Source: Verrucomicrobiia bacterium
Lineage (GTDB): Bacteria > Verrucomicrobiota > Verrucomicrobiia > Verrucomicrobiales > Akkermansiaceae
DNA length: 5,489 nucleotides
Reading direction: 5' to 3'
Assembly: GCA_947460915.1 (NCBI GenBank)
Contig: CANHKJ010000211.1
Span: 1 to 5,489 of the forward strand
A model generated the notes under the pieces. The model was not told the DNA's origin. It searched no databases and saw nothing but the letters and a program-made list of their open reading frames with translations. Of this stretch, positions 1 through 5,489 are shown piece by piece; within the stretch, counting starts at the first letter, position 1, and each line of letters opens with the position of its first letter. A program made the translations under genes and the position numbers.

Positions 1-1
1 A

Positions 2-109
2 GACAACATTTTACAATGGCCTAGAGCAACTTCGCCGAAGTTGCCACCAGAGCCACCCGAAAATGAACAAACAGGCGGCAAAACTGGCAAAAACCACTGC
101 GCTGCTTAA
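2..109 (+). CDS. C-terminal end of an unidentified protein (5' part outside the window)
   Basis: This plus-strand frame is open from the left edge to a TAA at 107-109 and gives about 35 residues. It looks more like a real protein tail than the other frames here: it begins DNILQWPRATSPKL and continues with the proline- and glutamate-rich stretch PPEPPENEQTGGKTGK, ending NHCAA. Such hydrophilic, low-complexity tails are common at protein C-termini. I do not recognise the family, and no catalytic motif is visible in so short a piece. It converges on the histidine kinase fragment, whose last base (122) lies 13 bases beyond this stop. Because that kinase is broken at this point, this may be the end of an inserted or recombined gene, possibly a transposase or recombinase, but that is a guess from position only. 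A chance open frame of this length is also possible. Confidence 0.45.
   Translation, partial: DNILQWPRATSPKLPPEPPENEQTGGKTGKNHCAA
26..44. repeat. Perfect 9-bp inverted repeat with one central base
   Basis: The arms gcaacttcg (26-34) and cgaagttgc (36-44) are exact reverse complements around a single c at 35. As RNA it would fold into an 8-bp stem with a three-base loop. There is no T-run on either side, so it is not a typical intrinsic terminator. It lies inside the partial plus-strand reading frame at the left edge. It could be a recombinase or transposase site near the kinase breakpoint, a protein-binding palindrome, or coincidence. Confidence 0.5.
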
Positions 110-130
110 TTCAACATCGATTCAACTTCG
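110..130. repeat. Tandem near-direct repeat of 10 bp at the kinase breakpoint
   Basis: The sequence ttcaacatcg (110-119) is followed after one base by ttcaacttcg (121-130), nine of ten positions identical. The pair sits in the gap between the stop of the plus-strand frame (109) and the end of the truncated kinase (122), just where the kinase reading departs from its family. The second copy shares caacttcg with the left arm of the palindrome at 26-44. It may be a trace of insertion or strand exchange; it is short enough to be chance. Confidence 0.35.
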
Positions 131-577
131 GATTTCGGGTTTAAGTTCGTGCGAAGCATTCATCGTGAACTCACGAGTCTGCGTAAATGACAAATTGAGA
201 CGTTCTTTGAGACGATTAAATACCACAGCCAAACGGTCCAATTCATCACCATTTCCGCTGCGCGGCACTGGGTCAGATAGATTGGTAATATCGGTGTTTT
301 CTAACTGTTTTGTGAGCAACAGAATCGGTTGCAAAGTACGTCGGAGAAAAATTCGAGATAGAATTGCCGCAATCACCAATGCGGCGATGCCACCATAGAG
401 AACGATTTCAAAAGCTTCAAACGCAGGACTTTCCAACTCTTCCGCATTCGACAACTTGTGAGTAAAAAGCTCTTGCTCCTTAAATTCATAGAAAGCGATA
501 ACGCCGACAATCAAAAGCGCAATCAGGAACGTACCAAGATTGAAAATTAGGATCCTTTTGCGCAGAGTTAGATTCAT
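122..577 (-). pseudogene. Sensor histidine kinase, truncated just after the H-box
   Basis: This would be the membrane sensor partner of the adjacent response regulator. The 151 residues contain TM1 (about 10-30), a short periplasmic loop of about 25 residues, TM2 (about 57-77), a HAMP linker (about 78-130) and the start of the HisKA domain with the box FTMNASHELK, in which His143 is the phospho-acceptor. Family members continue from HELK into a TPL-type turn, a second helix and a HATPase_c domain with N, G1 and G2 boxes, over 200 further residues. Here the frame reads KPEIRS and stops. None of the three minus-strand frames in 1-121 restores HisKA or ATPase sequence, so this looks like loss by insertion or rearrangement rather than one frameshift. 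The start overlaps the regulator stop as ATGA (574-577), implying translational coupling. Without an ATP-binding domain it cannot autophosphorylate. A stable decoy sensor is conceivable but unsupported. Confidence 0.8.
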
Positions 578-1239
578 GCTCGCATTGTATAACCGAGACC
601 TCTGACATTGTGAATCAATTTCCGATTCTGTCCCCGATCAATTTTATCGCGCAATCTGCGCACATAAACCTCGACGATATTTGTCCCTGGATCAAAATCA
701 TATTCCCAAACTCGTTTGATGATTTCCATGCGGCTCACCACCTGACCAGCTGAAGTTAATAAAATCTCTAACAAAAGTGCTTCGCGAGTAGATAAATCAA
801 TTTTAACGCCTGCACGCCTCGTCTCACGCGTTAACTGATTATACGTCAAATCATCTAGCGAAAACGTAGTTGACGCTTTCATGCTGCGGCGTTTGATGGC
901 GCGCAACTTTGCCGAAAGTTCGGACAAAGAAAAAGGCTTAGGAAGATAATCGTCCGCTCCTGCATCAAGCCCTTCGATCCGATGATCTAACGCACCACGG
1001 GCAGAAAGAATGATGGCTGGAGTCGTCACGCCCAAGACCCGCAAGCGTTTGATCAGAGTAATTCCATCGATCCCAGGCATCATGACATCGATCAACAGCA
1101 CTCCAAATTCCATCAACTGACCGAGACGAAGTCCTTCTGTGCCATTATCTGCACAATGCACGGCATATCCTTCGTTACTGAGGAAATTGCTCAGCAAAGC
1201 TTGCATTTTCCTCTCGTCCTCCACAATTAACACCTTCAT
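574..1239 (-). CDS. OmpR/PhoB-family response regulator transcription factor
   Basis: This is a cytoplasmic DNA-binding regulator, activated by aspartate phosphorylation, of 221 residues, the normal length for the family. The receiver domain (about 1-115) shows the acidic pair Glu7-Asp8, the phospho-acceptor Asp51 in IDVMMPGIDG, Ser79 in the Thr/Ser switch position (ILSARG), and Lys101 in LPKPF. The C-terminal winged-helix domain (about 125-221) has STREALLLEILL, then the recognition helix with NIVEVYVRRLRDKID, and ends in the typical VRGLGYTMR wing. It is the first gene of a minus-strand pair with the kinase, the usual regulator-first order of PmrA/QseB/CusR-like systems. The start is supported by a good Shine-Dalgarno. 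It is divergent from the LtaS-like and PAP2 genes, which are plausible targets, but no clear binding repeat is visible. The gene looks intact although its kinase is broken. Confidence 0.95.
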   Translation of the reverse strand: MKVLIVEDERKMQALLSNFLSNEGYAVHCADNGTEGLRLGQLMEFGVLLIDVMMPGIDGITLIKRLRVLGVTTPAIILSARGALDHRIEGLDAGADDYLPKPFSLSELSAKLRAIKRRSMKASTTFSLDDLTYNQLTRETRRAGVKIDLSTREALLLEILLTSAGQVVSRMEIIKRVWEYDFDPGTNIVEVYVRRLRDKIDRGQNRKLIHNVRGLGYTMRA

Positions 1240-1247
1240 GAGCCATG

Positions 1248-1254
1248 TCCTTTT
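1248..1254 (-). promoter_or_regulatory. Strong ribosome binding site of the response regulator
   Basis: On the minus strand AAAAGGA ends eight bases before the ATG at 1239-1237. It is the clearest Shine-Dalgarno sequence in the window and fixes the regulator start. The other genes here have weak or no such signal. An overlapping ATG in ACATGG between site and start is out of frame. Confidence 0.75.
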
Positions 1255-1380
1255 CGCGAGGAGAGTAGCAGTAAAGAACGTCGATTGCCATGCAAATTGA
1301 ACGGCATTACTGAAATCAAAAATGACGGTTTCTTCATTATTTCCTTTTGAGGAGTCGAGTAAAATTCAGGCAACCACTCT
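1255..1380. promoter_or_regulatory. Divergent intergenic region, presumed promoters of both operons
   Basis: About 125 bases separate the regulator Shine-Dalgarno from the first candidate plus-strand start. Both transcription units must be served from here unless longer transcripts exist. The centre (about 1290-1345) is AT-rich. I looked for -35/-10 pairs and for paired direct repeats of the kind OmpR-family proteins bind. TTGCCA at 1285-1290 is a possible plus-strand -35, but no convincing -10 follows at the right spacing, so no individual site is called. Confidence 0.3.
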
Positions 1381-1542
1381 ATGAGCCGAAAAATTCTTTA
1401 TTGCTATCCTCTACGCCTGGCGTTTCTCACGTCGGCGCTTGTTTTGCTTATGCTCTTACTGAAGCTGCGAAGCAGCATCACATTCATGTGCCGTATCTGC
1501 GCTGGTATCAGCAAAACGACAAAGATCTATCATCATGCGTAA
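1381..1542 (+). CDS. Candidate 53-residue single-span membrane peptide upstream of the LtaS-like gene
   Basis: An ATG at 1381 opens a frame of 53 residues starting MSRKILYCYPLR. One hydrophobic segment (about residues 11-29, LRLAFLTSALVLLMLLLKL) is followed by a basic, cysteine-containing tail ending KTTKIYHHA. Basic residues flank both ends, so orientation is unclear. The stop TAA (1540-1542) overlaps the start of the next gene (1535) as ATGCGTAA, which would allow translational coupling and could explain why that gene lacks a good Shine-Dalgarno. Against it: no strong ribosome binding site lies just before 1381 (gaggag at 1349-1354 is too far), no family is recognised, and another frame across the same bases (1347-1625, TTG start) is also open and has a coding-like excess of G at first codon positions. 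It may be non-coding leader or remnant. Confidence 0.3.
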   Translation: MSRKILYCYPLRLAFLTSALVLLMLLLKLRSSITFMCRICAGISKTTKIYHHA

Positions 1543-3472
1543 ACTTTGCCTTCCCCTACGATTCATTGGTACTCCATTCTTCCTTTTTCTCATCGTATCA
1601 TTGTTCACGAGAATCTTACTACTGAGCAAATCCTTTCATTCCATCCAATGCAATGGCTCGCTACTCGGTTCCTTTGCTTGGGGTGCGTTGTTTGACATCG
1701 CCGCCGCAAGCTTTGCCTGTTTGCCGTGGATCTTGCTTTTCGTGATCACGCCCCAACGACTCTGGAAATCGCGCTACGGTTCAATTCTCTATGCTATGCT
1801 CTTGTCGCTCTACCTCTTTGCGTTGATTTTCATTTCTACCTCCGAATGGTTTTTTTGGGATGAATTTGAGGTGCGGTTTAACTTTATCGCAGTGGACTAT
1901 CTTGTCTTCACCACGGAAGTCATTGAAAACATCATGCAGTCTTATCCTATGGTCTGGATTTTTTGTGGCATGACCTTGATCGCTGCCGCTGTAGTAAATT
2001 TTCTGCGCCGCCGCAAAGTCCTTGCTTGGTCATTGACTGGCGAGAATCATCTCGGTGCCAAGCTTGCCACAGCAGCATTCACCATCGGAACTGCATTTCT
2101 TGCATTTGCCACTTTGCAGCAGTCGAACATCACCAATTTTTCGAATCAATATCACACAGAACTCGCAAAAAATGGTTGCTGGTCGTTTTTCGCAGCTTAC
2201 CAGAAAATGGAAATCGAATATGAGCAATGGTATGCCACAATTCCAAACAATGAAGCGCGCATCAACGTGCAACGGCAACTTGCCACAAGCGATACAACTT
2301 TTATCGAATCGGGAAATGACAAAGGGAGAGAAATCAAAGGCAAACCGTATGAGCAACGATGGAATGTGATCGTGATCTGTATGGAAAGCATGAGCGCTGA
2401 TTTTATGAAATATGCCGGGAATCAAAAAGGTCTTACACCCGAATTGGACCAACTCGCCAAGGAGTCGCTATTCTTTTCTAACCTTCGCGCTACTGGAACA
2501 AGGACAGTAAGAGGGATGGAGGCTCTCACGCTGAACCTTCCACCAACTCCGGGCCAAGCGATATTTTATCGTCCATCGGGTGTCGATTTGCAAACAACGT
2601 TCCAACCATTTCTTGAGCGCAATTACGATTGTGCCTTTATTTATGGAGGCCACGGACAGTTCGATTACATGAATCGGTACTTCTCGACTTCAGGATGCCG
2701 ATTGATGGATTTAGGCGAATGGAAAAAAGAGGATGTCACCATGAAAACTGCATGGGGTGCCTGTGATGAAGATTTGTTCCATAAAACCATTGCCGAGGCA
2801 GATGTGGCTTTTGCGGAACAGCGGCCATTCCATTATTTTTGCATGACGACGAGCAACCATCGACCTTATGATTTCCCTGATGGACGCATTGATCTCAAAT
2901 CTCATACAGGCAGAAATGCTGCGGTGAAATACTCTGATTGGGCCATTGGTGATCTCATCTCACGCGCCAAATCGAAACCTTGGTTTGCCAATACACTTTT
3001 TGTCATCTGTTCCGACCACTGCGCCAGCAGTTCTGGAAAAGTGGAATTGAATGTGGTCAAATATCATATTCCCGCGATGATCTACGCTCCCTCACTTGTG
3101 AAACCGCAAGTCATCGATCAGCTCGCGAGTCAAATTGATGTCATGCCCACTGTCTTTGGATTGCTTGGTTGGGAATATCAATCGATGGGCTTCGGCTTAG
3201 ACCTTCTGAACCCAGAAAATTCCCGGAAACCAGGAAGAGCATTTGTTAGCAACTATCAAAAAATCGCACTGATGACAGATGATAAGCTGATGATTCTTAA
3301 ACCAAATCGTCAACATTCACTCTACCGATTCAAACAAGATAATGGTGATCTTACAGCGATCACCGATGGCTCAGCGGATGCCGCGTTAACCGATACCATC
3401 TCGTATTATCAATATGCGTCATGGCTTTTCACTCAAGGAAAACTCAAGCGTGATCATGCCACCAAAAAGTAA
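1535..3472 (+). CDS. LtaS-type membrane sulfatase-fold phosphotransferase (LTA synthase family protein)
   Basis: This is a 645-residue inner-membrane enzyme of the alkaline phosphatase superfamily, COG1368-like. Relatives transfer phosphoglycerol or similar phospho-alcohol groups from lipid donors to envelope acceptors, with catalysis on the outer face of the membrane. Five hydrophobic segments (about 12-30, 45-72, 83-104, 138-157, 178-193) precede a catalytic domain from about residue 275. Visible active-site elements are Glu284 in VICMES, a likely nucleophile Thr324 in GTRTVRGMEA (compare Thr300 of S. aureus LtaS), His442 in TSNHRPY, and Asp494-His495 in ICSDHC. The signature RFNFIAVDYLVFTTEVI (115-131) is typical of the Gram-negative LtaS-like group. 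In a Gram-negative, teichoic acid is an unlikely product; lipid A, glycolipid or glucan modification fits better, and the substrate is unknown. The ATG start fits a basic N-terminus before TM1, though only a weak aaaga lies upstream. Its 3' end overlaps the PAP2 gene. Confidence 0.9.
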   Translation: MRKLCLPLRFIGTPFFLFLIVSLFTRILLLSKSFHSIQCNGSLLGSFAWGALFDIAAASFACLPWILLFVITPQRLWKSRYGSILYAMLLSLYLFALIFISTSEWFFWDEFEVRFNFIAVDYLVFTTEVIENIMQSYPMVWIFCGMTLIAAAVVNFLRRRKVLAWSLTGENHLGAKLATAAFTIGTAFLAFATLQQSNITNFSNQYHTELAKNGCWSFFAAYQKMEIEYEQWYATIPNNEARINVQRQLATSDTTFIESGNDKGREIKGKPYEQRWNVIVICMESMSADFMKYAGNQKGLTPELDQLAKESLFFSNLRATGTRTVRGMEALTLNLPPTPGQAIFYRPSGVDLQTTFQPFLERNYDCAFIYGGHGQFDYMNRYFSTSGCRLMDLGEWKKEDVTMKTAWGACDEDLFHKTIAEADVAFAEQRPFHYFCMTTSNHRPYDFPDGRIDLKSHTGRNAAVKYSDWAIGDLISRAKSKPWFANTLFVICSDHCASSSGKVELNVVKYHIPAMIYAPSLVKPQVIDQLASQIDVMPTVFGLLGWEYQSMGFGLDLLNPENSRKPGRAFVSNYQKIALMTDDKLMILKPNRQHSLYRFKQDNGDLTAITDGSADAALTDTISYYQYASWLFTQGKLKRDHATKK

Positions 3473-4181
3473 ACCATTGCTCATGGATCGCAGCCTATGG
3501 CCCACTCTAGTGCTTCTTGTGATTGTGTTTCTTGTTTTTGAAAATACCAACATCGACCTTTCATTTCAGGATGGTTTGTACAACTTCTCGACGAAAGCAT
3601 GGTTAGTCGATGCCAAATCATCCGTTCCGCGCATGCTTTTTTATGTTGGACCAAAAATCGCGATCATCATATTTGCTGTCATTTCTACCGTGTTGTGCTT
3701 GTTGCGCTCGAAATATCGTTTTCGACTTATCAGACGAGTAATCCGACGCTGTGATCTGATTGTTCTCATTGCTACACTTGCGATCGCTCCCTCTTTGATT
3801 GCCATATGCAAAGCGAAGTCCAATGTATTCTGCCCCTATCAGATCACTCGTTACCACGGTGATCAGCCATACGTTCGTGTTTTGGAAACTTATCCCAGTG
3901 ATCACTACTTCCGTAAAAAAGGACGAGGATTTCCGGCAGGGCATGCGAGTGGTGGGTTTGCCTTGCTGAGCTTAGCCGGCCTAGCTACCACGAATCGCGG
4001 CCGTGCGATTGGGATCACTATCGGCTTAGTTACTGGATCTGCTATGGGCTTTTACCAAATCGCAAAAGGTGCTCATTACCTCAGTCATACAGTAATCACC
4101 GCTCTTTTCTGCTGGTTGGTTTTTTTACTCATGCGTCGGATCTTCCTGAGAGAAAAGCAGCGAGTCATCGTGCACACTTGA
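3456..4181 (+). CDS. PAP2-family membrane phosphatase, LpxE-like class
   Basis: This is a 241-residue polytopic inner-membrane phosphatase or phosphotransferase acting on lipid phosphates. About six hydrophobic segments are visible, including 15-29, 64-83, 101-118 and 212-226. The three PAP2 motifs are present in the divergent form of this class. Lys119 with Cys126-Pro127 replaces Kx6RP; PAGH (160-163) replaces PSGH; GAHYLSH (205-211) gives catalytic His207, with His211 where classical members have Asp. His163 and His207 are the expected catalytic pair. Relatives are annotated as lipid A phosphatases or undecaprenyl-pyrophosphate-dependent enzymes and often sit beside PmrAB-like regulators and membrane transferases, as here. 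The ATG at 3456 overlaps the upstream gene by 17 bases; alternatives are 3414 (59-base overlap) and 3483 (none). A purine run aaggaa at 3435-3440 is rather far from 3456. I prefer 3456 but not strongly. Confidence 0.88.
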   Translation: MPPKSKPLLMDRSLWPTLVLLVIVFLVFENTNIDLSFQDGLYNFSTKAWLVDAKSSVPRMLFYVGPKIAIIIFAVISTVLCLLRSKYRFRLIRRVIRRCDLIVLIATLAIAPSLIAICKAKSNVFCPYQITRYHGDQPYVRVLETYPSDHYFRKKGRGFPAGHASGGFALLSLAGLATTNRGRAIGITIGLVTGSAMGFYQIAKGAHYLSHTVITALFCWLVFLLMRRIFLREKQRVIVHT

Positions 4182-4221
4182 GACAACTGTAAGAATTCAC
4201 GCGTTTTTGCGTAAGCAGTGT

Positions 4222-5489
4222 GTGAAAACTCCCATTTTAGCGCTCGCGTTATTGTTTGCCATCGGCAAATCGGCTTCTGGCGAATCGCCGCCGAACATCA
4301 TTCTCGTGATGCCCGATGACGTCGGTTATGGGGATTATTCGTTTCAAGGAAACCCGATCATCAAGACCCCTGCGATTGATGCTTTTGTCAAAACGAGCGT
4401 CTTATTTAGCGACTTCCATGTCAGCCCGACTTGTGCCCCAACGCGATCCGCATTGCTGACAGGACGTCATGAATTTGAAAATGGCGTCACGCACACCATT
4501 CATGAACGCGAACGTTTGGCGCCCGATGCAATCACATTGGCACAGGTGTTACAACAAGCAGGATATAAAACCGGCATCTTTGGCAAATGGCACTTGGGTG
4601 ATGAAGCTGCGTATCGACCCAACAAACGCGGCTTTGATGAATTCTACATTCACGGTGCCGGCGGCATTGGACAAAGTTATCCCGGTTCCTGTGGCGATTT
4701 CCCTCGAAATAACAACATCAATCCGACCCTGCTGCACAACGACACCGTGGTGAAAACCCAAGGCTATTGCACCGATCTGTTCTTTGCTCAGTCGATGCGC
4801 TGGATCGACAAACAACAACAGGATGGCAAACCGTTTTTTGCGATGATCACCCCGAATGCCGCCCACACCCCGCACGTCTTGCCGCGCCAAGAATTCGAGC
4901 ACTTGCTTCCTCTAACAAAAAAATTCCAGCAGAGCCAAGAATTGGCAAAACACTACGGTATGATCGAAAATATTGATCGCAATGTAGGAAAATTGTTAGA
5001 TCATCTTCGTGAAAAGCAGTTAGAGAAAAACACATTGGTAATTTATCTCGGCAGCGACAATGGCGGCACGATGGGCACCCGAGTGCATAGTGCAGGATTG
5101 CGTGGCGCGAAAGGATCGCCATGGCAGGGAGGCACCCGCACATGGGCTGCCTGGCGTTGGCCTGCGGGTGTGACATCAGCAGCGCGATGTGCCGCAAGCG
5201 TGGCTCAGATTGACGTGTTTCCGACCTTAATCGAGATCTCGGGAGCGAAGCGCAACGATCAAATCGATGCGCAAATTCGCGGCAGAAGTCTTATGCCCTT
5301 GTTGAAAAATCCTCAGAGCACTTGGGAAAACCGAGAGCTATTTACCCACGTCGGCCGCTGGCCGAATGGATCCGATCCCAATCTCCATAAGTATGAAACC
5401 TGTGCCGTGCGAGATCAGCGCTACAGCCTCGTCAACAATCGTGAACTCTACGATTTGCAAAATGATTTGGCCCAAAAGTACAACATCAT
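4222..5489 (+). CDS. Secreted formylglycine-dependent arylsulfatase (3' end outside the window)
   Basis: This type I sulfatase hydrolyses sulfate esters and is probably exported. From the GTG start, residues 1-20 form a signal peptide-like segment (TPILALALLFAIG, then a small-residue site near SASG). Then come metal ligands Asp32-Asp33 in MPDDVGYGD, the formylglycine site Cys71 in CAPTR, GKWHLG (121-126), a conserved GAGGIGQSYPGSCGD block (145-159), and SDNGG (278-282) with metal ligands Asp279-Asn280, followed by LRGAKGSPWQGGTR, which carries the usual active-site Lys. Cys71 must be converted to formylglycine by a maturase not in this window. About 422 codons are present; the C-terminal part is missing. 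The start is uncertain: GTG at 4222, or TTG at 4207, which would add five residues including two basic ones and make a better signal peptide. The 40-base gap after the PAP2 gene has no clear terminator, so co-transcription is likely. The substrate cannot be read from the sequence. Confidence 0.93.
   Translation, partial: MKTPILALALLFAIGKSASGESPPNIILVMPDDVGYGDYSFQGNPIIKTPAIDAFVKTSVLFSDFHVSPTCAPTRSALLTGRHEFENGVTHTIHERERLAPDAITLAQVLQQAGYKTGIFGKWHLGDEAAYRPNKRGFDEFYIHGAGGIGQSYPGSCGDFPRNNNINPTLLHNDTVVKTQGYCTDLFFAQSMRWIDKQQQDGKPFFAMITPNAAHTPHVLPRQEFEHLLPLTKKFQQSQELAKHYGMIENIDRNVGKLLDHLREKQLEKNTLVIYLGSDNGGTMGTRVHSAGLRGAKGSPWQGGTRTWAAWRWPAGVTSAARCAASVAQIDVFPTLIEISGAKRNDQIDAQIRGRSLMPLLKNPQSTWENRELFTHVGRWPNGSDPNLHKYETCAVRDQRYSLVNNRELYDLQNDLAQKYNI

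Noticed and set aside
26..44. Inverted repeat considered as an intrinsic terminator for the kinase transcript
   Set aside because: No T-run follows it in either orientation and it sits inside an open frame.
3..121. Minus-strand readings beyond the kinase stop, one with a hydrophobic stretch (VVFASFAACLFIFGWLWW), considered as a continuation of the kinase or a small membrane protein
   Set aside because: None contains HisKA second-helix or ATPase motifs, no good start signal is present, and the opposite-strand frame 2-109 has a more protein-like composition.
63..398. Plus-strand open frame of 111 codons
   Set aside because: It lies mostly antisense to the clearly recognisable TM-HAMP-H-box sequence of the kinase and has the Ser/Arg-rich makeup of a shadow frame.
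1464..1476. Small hairpin gctgc-gaa-gcagc in the leader, considered as a regulatory RNA element
   Set aside because: A five-base-pair stem alone is expected by chance, and no conserved riboswitch-like context surrounds it.
2030..2452. Minus-strand open frame of 140 codons opposite the LtaS-like gene
   Set aside because: It is a shadow of an unambiguous coding sequence; its Cys- and Phe-rich composition is typical of antisense readings.
4199..4212. Hairpin acgc-gttttt-gcgt between the PAP2 and sulfatase genes, considered as a terminator
   Set aside because: The stem is only four base pairs and the T-run is in the loop rather than after the stem.
4549..5197. Minus-strand open frames opposite the arylsulfatase
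   Set aside because: They are antisense to a strongly motif-supported sulfatase and show no recognisable domains.

Overview
The window looks like a piece of a Gram-negative chromosome, most likely from the Planctomycetes-Verrucomicrobia-Chlamydiae group, with Verrucomicrobiota as my best guess. The reasons are an arylsulfatase of the secreted type that is abundant there, Shine-Dalgarno signals that are mostly weak, and a GC content somewhat below 50% by eye. No rRNA, tRNA, CRISPR array or complete insertion sequence is visible, so the taxonomic call is an inference.

Left part (1-1239). A PhoB/OmpR-type response regulator on the minus strand is followed, with an ATGA overlap, by its sensor histidine kinase. 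The kinase is cut off just after the phospho-acceptor histidine box, so the rest of the dimerisation helices and the whole ATP-binding domain are absent. Thirteen bases beyond its stop lies the last base of a plus-strand reading frame (2-109). That frame has a charged, proline-rich tail and enters from outside the window. The simplest reading is that foreign or rearranged DNA replaced the 3' half of the kinase gene.

Middle (1240-1534). This is the divergent intergenic region. It should hold promoters for both sides, and it contains a possible 53-residue membrane peptide (1381-1542) that overlaps the next gene start by eight bases.

Right part (1535-5489, plus strand). Three genes are closely packed: an LtaS-type membrane sulfatase-fold phosphotransferase, a PAP2 phosphatase of the LpxE-like class that overlaps it, and, about 40 bases further on, a formylglycine-type arylsulfatase that runs off the right edge.

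How they may work together. A two-component system beside a membrane alkaline-phosphatase-superfamily transferase and a PAP2 phosphatase recalls the PmrAB-EptA-LpxT/LpxE theme in other Gram-negatives. There, regulated enzymes add or remove phosphate-containing groups on lipid A or other envelope glycolipids. That role is inferred from family and context. The arylsulfatase may only be a transcriptional passenger. Loss of the kinase core suggests the regulator here is orphaned or served by another kinase. I see no wholly new system; the points most worth a second look are the kinase breakpoint with its abutting reading frame and the small coupled membrane ORF.
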